This document shows, one piece after another, positions 14,753 through 16,104 of a DNA stretch of 16,104 nt. Source of the DNA: Anammoximicrobium sp032229885 (GTDB lineage Bacteria > Planctomycetota > Planctomycetia > Pirellulales > Pirellulaceae). The stretch lies in NCBI GenBank assembly GCA_032229885.1, contig JAVYAJ010000096.1:1-16104 (forward strand), in the 5' to 3' direction. Position 1 is the stretch's first letter, and each line of letters opens with the position of its first letter. A program made the position numbers and the translations under genes. Under the pieces are notes generated by a model, which saw only the letters and a program-made list of their open reading frames with translations, was not told where the DNA came from and searched no databases.

Positions 14753-14890
14753 GCAGCTATCCCCGAGACCGAGGCAGGAAAGACATTTCGCGGCGTGTCC
14801 TGCGTGACGCCGCGCGACACGGGATACCGTGTGCGAGTTAAGACAACCGGCCGAACACCAAGCCCTCTGCGGCAAGGGTGGACCGCGGTC

Positions 14891-14955
14891 TTCGACGTCG
14901 CCCGTTTCCTGAGTGTATGCCGAAGGCGTACTATACCAGAGCGCCGAGTCGCGGC
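14891..14955 (-). repeat. Diverged 65-bp repeat, copy Y, with -10-like TATAGT
   Basis: Partner of 13055-13119 (47 of 65 identical, no gaps). On the minus strand this copy contains GGTATAGTACGCC (about 14925-14937), whose TATAGT is a good -10 match. It lies about 180 bases upstream of the DUF2721 start codon and could be part of its promoter, although no matching -35 is visible. The similar string GGTATAGTA occurs on the minus strand near 8375-8383. Confidence 0.45.
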
Positions 14956-15030
14956 GTAGATGCGCACCCCTAGAAGCCCGTTGCCAAACACCGCTGCACC
15001 CTCAAGCGATGCCGCCGGTGTTTGAAGTTG

Positions 15031-15127
15031 CGGTGATCGATGGCCTACGACAAAAACGGTGAATATGGCCTATGGCCACAATACACGGTCGCGGAATTCG
15101 GCACCAGTACGGCGTTGAGGCAAAATG
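15031..15127 (+). repeat. Degenerate hairpin repeat, copy C (H2-H2-H3)
   Basis: CGGTGATCGATGGCCTACG at 15031-15049 resembles CGGTGATCGGAGGCCTTCG in copy A. A second module, TGGCC-TAT-GGCCA (15066-15078), keeps the H2 stem with a changed loop. The segment from GGCACCAGTACGGCGTTGAG (about 15100-15119) resembles H3. The module order is the same as in copy A but H1 is missing. The rest of the spacer (14753-15186) has no gene. Confidence 0.55.
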
Positions 15128-15186
15128 TCGGGCGTAGCGGCGGTTGGGCGGCGTGAGGCCCGCGGGGCTCGACAGGTGGTTCGAGT

Positions 15187-16104
15187 TCATGGCGCCGGAT
15201 GTTGTCCCGCCAAAGCCTCGATTTCGGCCGCGGTCAGAACCCGCCGATAGACACGCACGTCCGACAGCCTACCGCTCCAAGGCCCGTTCACCCCGTTGCC
15301 GATCCGCAGCGGCGCCGTCGTGTCGAGCTGATAGCTCGCGGCGTCGAACGCGGGACTCTGGGCAACCCGCTCGCCATCGACGTATAACGTCAGGCGATCC
15401 GCGGACTTGGTAGCCACGACGTGATGCCAGGCGGATGATAGCGTGTGCCCCCATGATACCTGCTGTCCGACCGAGCAGGCGAACACCTTGCCGGACGGCA
15501 GCGTGCTGTAAAACGCCTGGCCATCGTGTTCGGCCACCGTCCACGCGCGGCGATACGTGACGTCCGGCGTGTGATCCAATCTCGTCAAGCGTTTCCAGAC
15601 GTCGCCCCCTTCGTACGCGTAGACTTCGGCCAGCGGCAGGGTTCCCGCCAGCAGACGGCCGTTGTACGCCACCATGCCCATGACCTCGCGCTCTTCGCCG
15701 AGCCGACCCACGTTCGTCCAACCGTCTGGTTCGTCCCGGCGATAGACGCTTCCACTGGGCCAGGTGCCCACGTACAGACGCCCGCCGTACGCCACGAAGG
15801 AATAGGTCTGCGTGTTGTCGCCCAGTTGGCCACAGTCCGTCCAAGCTTGGCCATCCCAGCGGTATACGTGCCCGCCGTCATAGCTGCTGGCATACAAAAA
15901 ACCGTCGAAAACCGTCAACGCTTCGACCCGCCGCGGGCCGGGATCGCCGGTCGTTCGATCCGGTCCCTGAGGAACGGGCAAACTAGCCCAGCGGGACTCG
16001 CCCAGGTATCGGAAGAAGCCGGCCGGGCGGTACAGCGACGAGGCGTAGAGCTGTCCGCGAAACACGACCAGCCCTCCCACGGCCTCGGTGTCCGGCAACT
16101 GGCC
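15187..16104 (-). CDS. Propeller-LamG protein, N-terminus outside the window
   Basis: 305 residues are visible; the frame is still open at the window edge, so the start lies beyond 16104. The first 200 residues are about five kelch-like repeats of the form VxYxGRLYxGTxPxGxVYR followed by W and GxLG, consistent with a beta-propeller. The C-terminal 85 or so residues are the second half of a LamG/concanavalin domain: WHHVVATKSADRLTLYVDG, then LRIGNGVNGPWSGRLSDVRV and YRRVLTAAEIEAL. The LamG part seems to lack its first strands, joining directly to the last blade through KVFACSVGQQVSWGH. Such combinations occur in large extracellular planctomycete proteins; a carbohydrate-binding or adhesive role is inferred and no enzyme motif is seen. 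A TTG at 16098 is an internal codon, not a believable start. The stop is TGA at 15187. Confidence 0.8.
   Translation of the reverse strand, partial: GQLPDTEAVGGLVVFRGQLYASSLYRPAGFFRYLGESRWASLPVPQGPDRTTGDPGPRRVEALTVFDGFLYASSYDGGHVYRWDGQAWTDCGQLGDNTQTYSFVAYGGRLYVGTWPSGSVYRRDEPDGWTNVGRLGEEREVMGMVAYNGRLLAGTLPLAEVYAYEGGDVWKRLTRLDHTPDVTYRRAWTVAEHDGQAFYSTLPSGKVFACSVGQQVSWGHTLSSAWHHVVATKSADRLTLYVDGERVAQSPAFDAASYQLDTTAPLRIGNGVNGPWSGRLSDVRVYRRVLTAAEIEALAGQHPAP

Noticed and set aside
15151..15195. tRNA-like string GGTTCGAGTTC
   Set aside because: No acceptor stem or anticodon arm can be drawn around it, and it overlaps the end of the LamG gene.
1..16104. Anti-phage, CRISPR, secretion or biosynthetic gene cluster
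   Set aside because: None of the translated genes shows the needed domains, and no spaced direct-repeat array is present.

Overview
The window looks like a chromosomal segment of a planctomycete, most likely near the Pirellulales. This rests on gene content, not on a database search: high GC, two oxidoreductases with Tat-type leaders (an FAD enzyme and a Gfo/Idh/MocA enzyme), a DUF1080 protein, a planctomycete-type exported propeller protein, a three-BON-domain exported protein, a propeller-LamG protein, and long gene-poor spacers with dispersed hairpin repeats. I found no rRNA, tRNA, CRISPR array, transposase or phage gene.

Layout. 1-98: hairpin repeat. 397-2178 (+): exported five-bladed-propeller, glycosidase-like protein. 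It converges on, and overlaps by 62 bp, the minus-strand pair sufE (3552-3100) and membrane-anchored glutaminyl-peptide cyclotransferase (3103-2117), which are joined by an ATGA start/stop overlap. 3553-4121: spacer with a duplicated promoter-like motif. 4122-5324 (+): EboE-like TIM barrel, overlapping by 64 bp the convergent sugar isomerase/epimerase gene (6097-5261). 6712-8157 (+): Tat-type FAD-dependent oxidoreductase. 8158-8896: spacer with an inverted repeat and a putative promoter. 8897-10357 (+): Tat-exported Gfo/Idh/MocA oxidoreductase followed by a large hairpin. 10527-10776: cluster of hairpin repeats, one copy being a perfect 37-bp inverted match to the start of the window. 12463-10955 (-): three-BON-domain protein with an intrinsic terminator. 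12464-13513: 1 kb without a credible gene. 13514-14182 (+): DUF1080 protein. 14752-14288 (-): DUF2721-type membrane protein. 14753-15186: spacer with two diverged repeats. 16104-15187 (-): propeller-LamG protein whose start lies outside the window.

How the genes may work together. Most are single transcription units; the only clear operon is sufE plus the cyclotransferase. A loose theme is sugar chemistry: an exported Gfo/Idh/MocA oxidoreductase, a DUF1080 protein (characterised relatives cleave 3-keto-glycosides), a TIM-barrel isomerase, an FAD oxidoreductase and an exported glycosidase-like protein. That they form a 3-keto-glycoside pathway is inference. The most unusual points are the two convergent gene pairs with nearly equal antisense overlaps, the solitary EboE, the hairpin-repeat family at both ends of a 10.5-kb gene block, and a two-block promoter-like motif repeated with identical spacing upstream of eboE.
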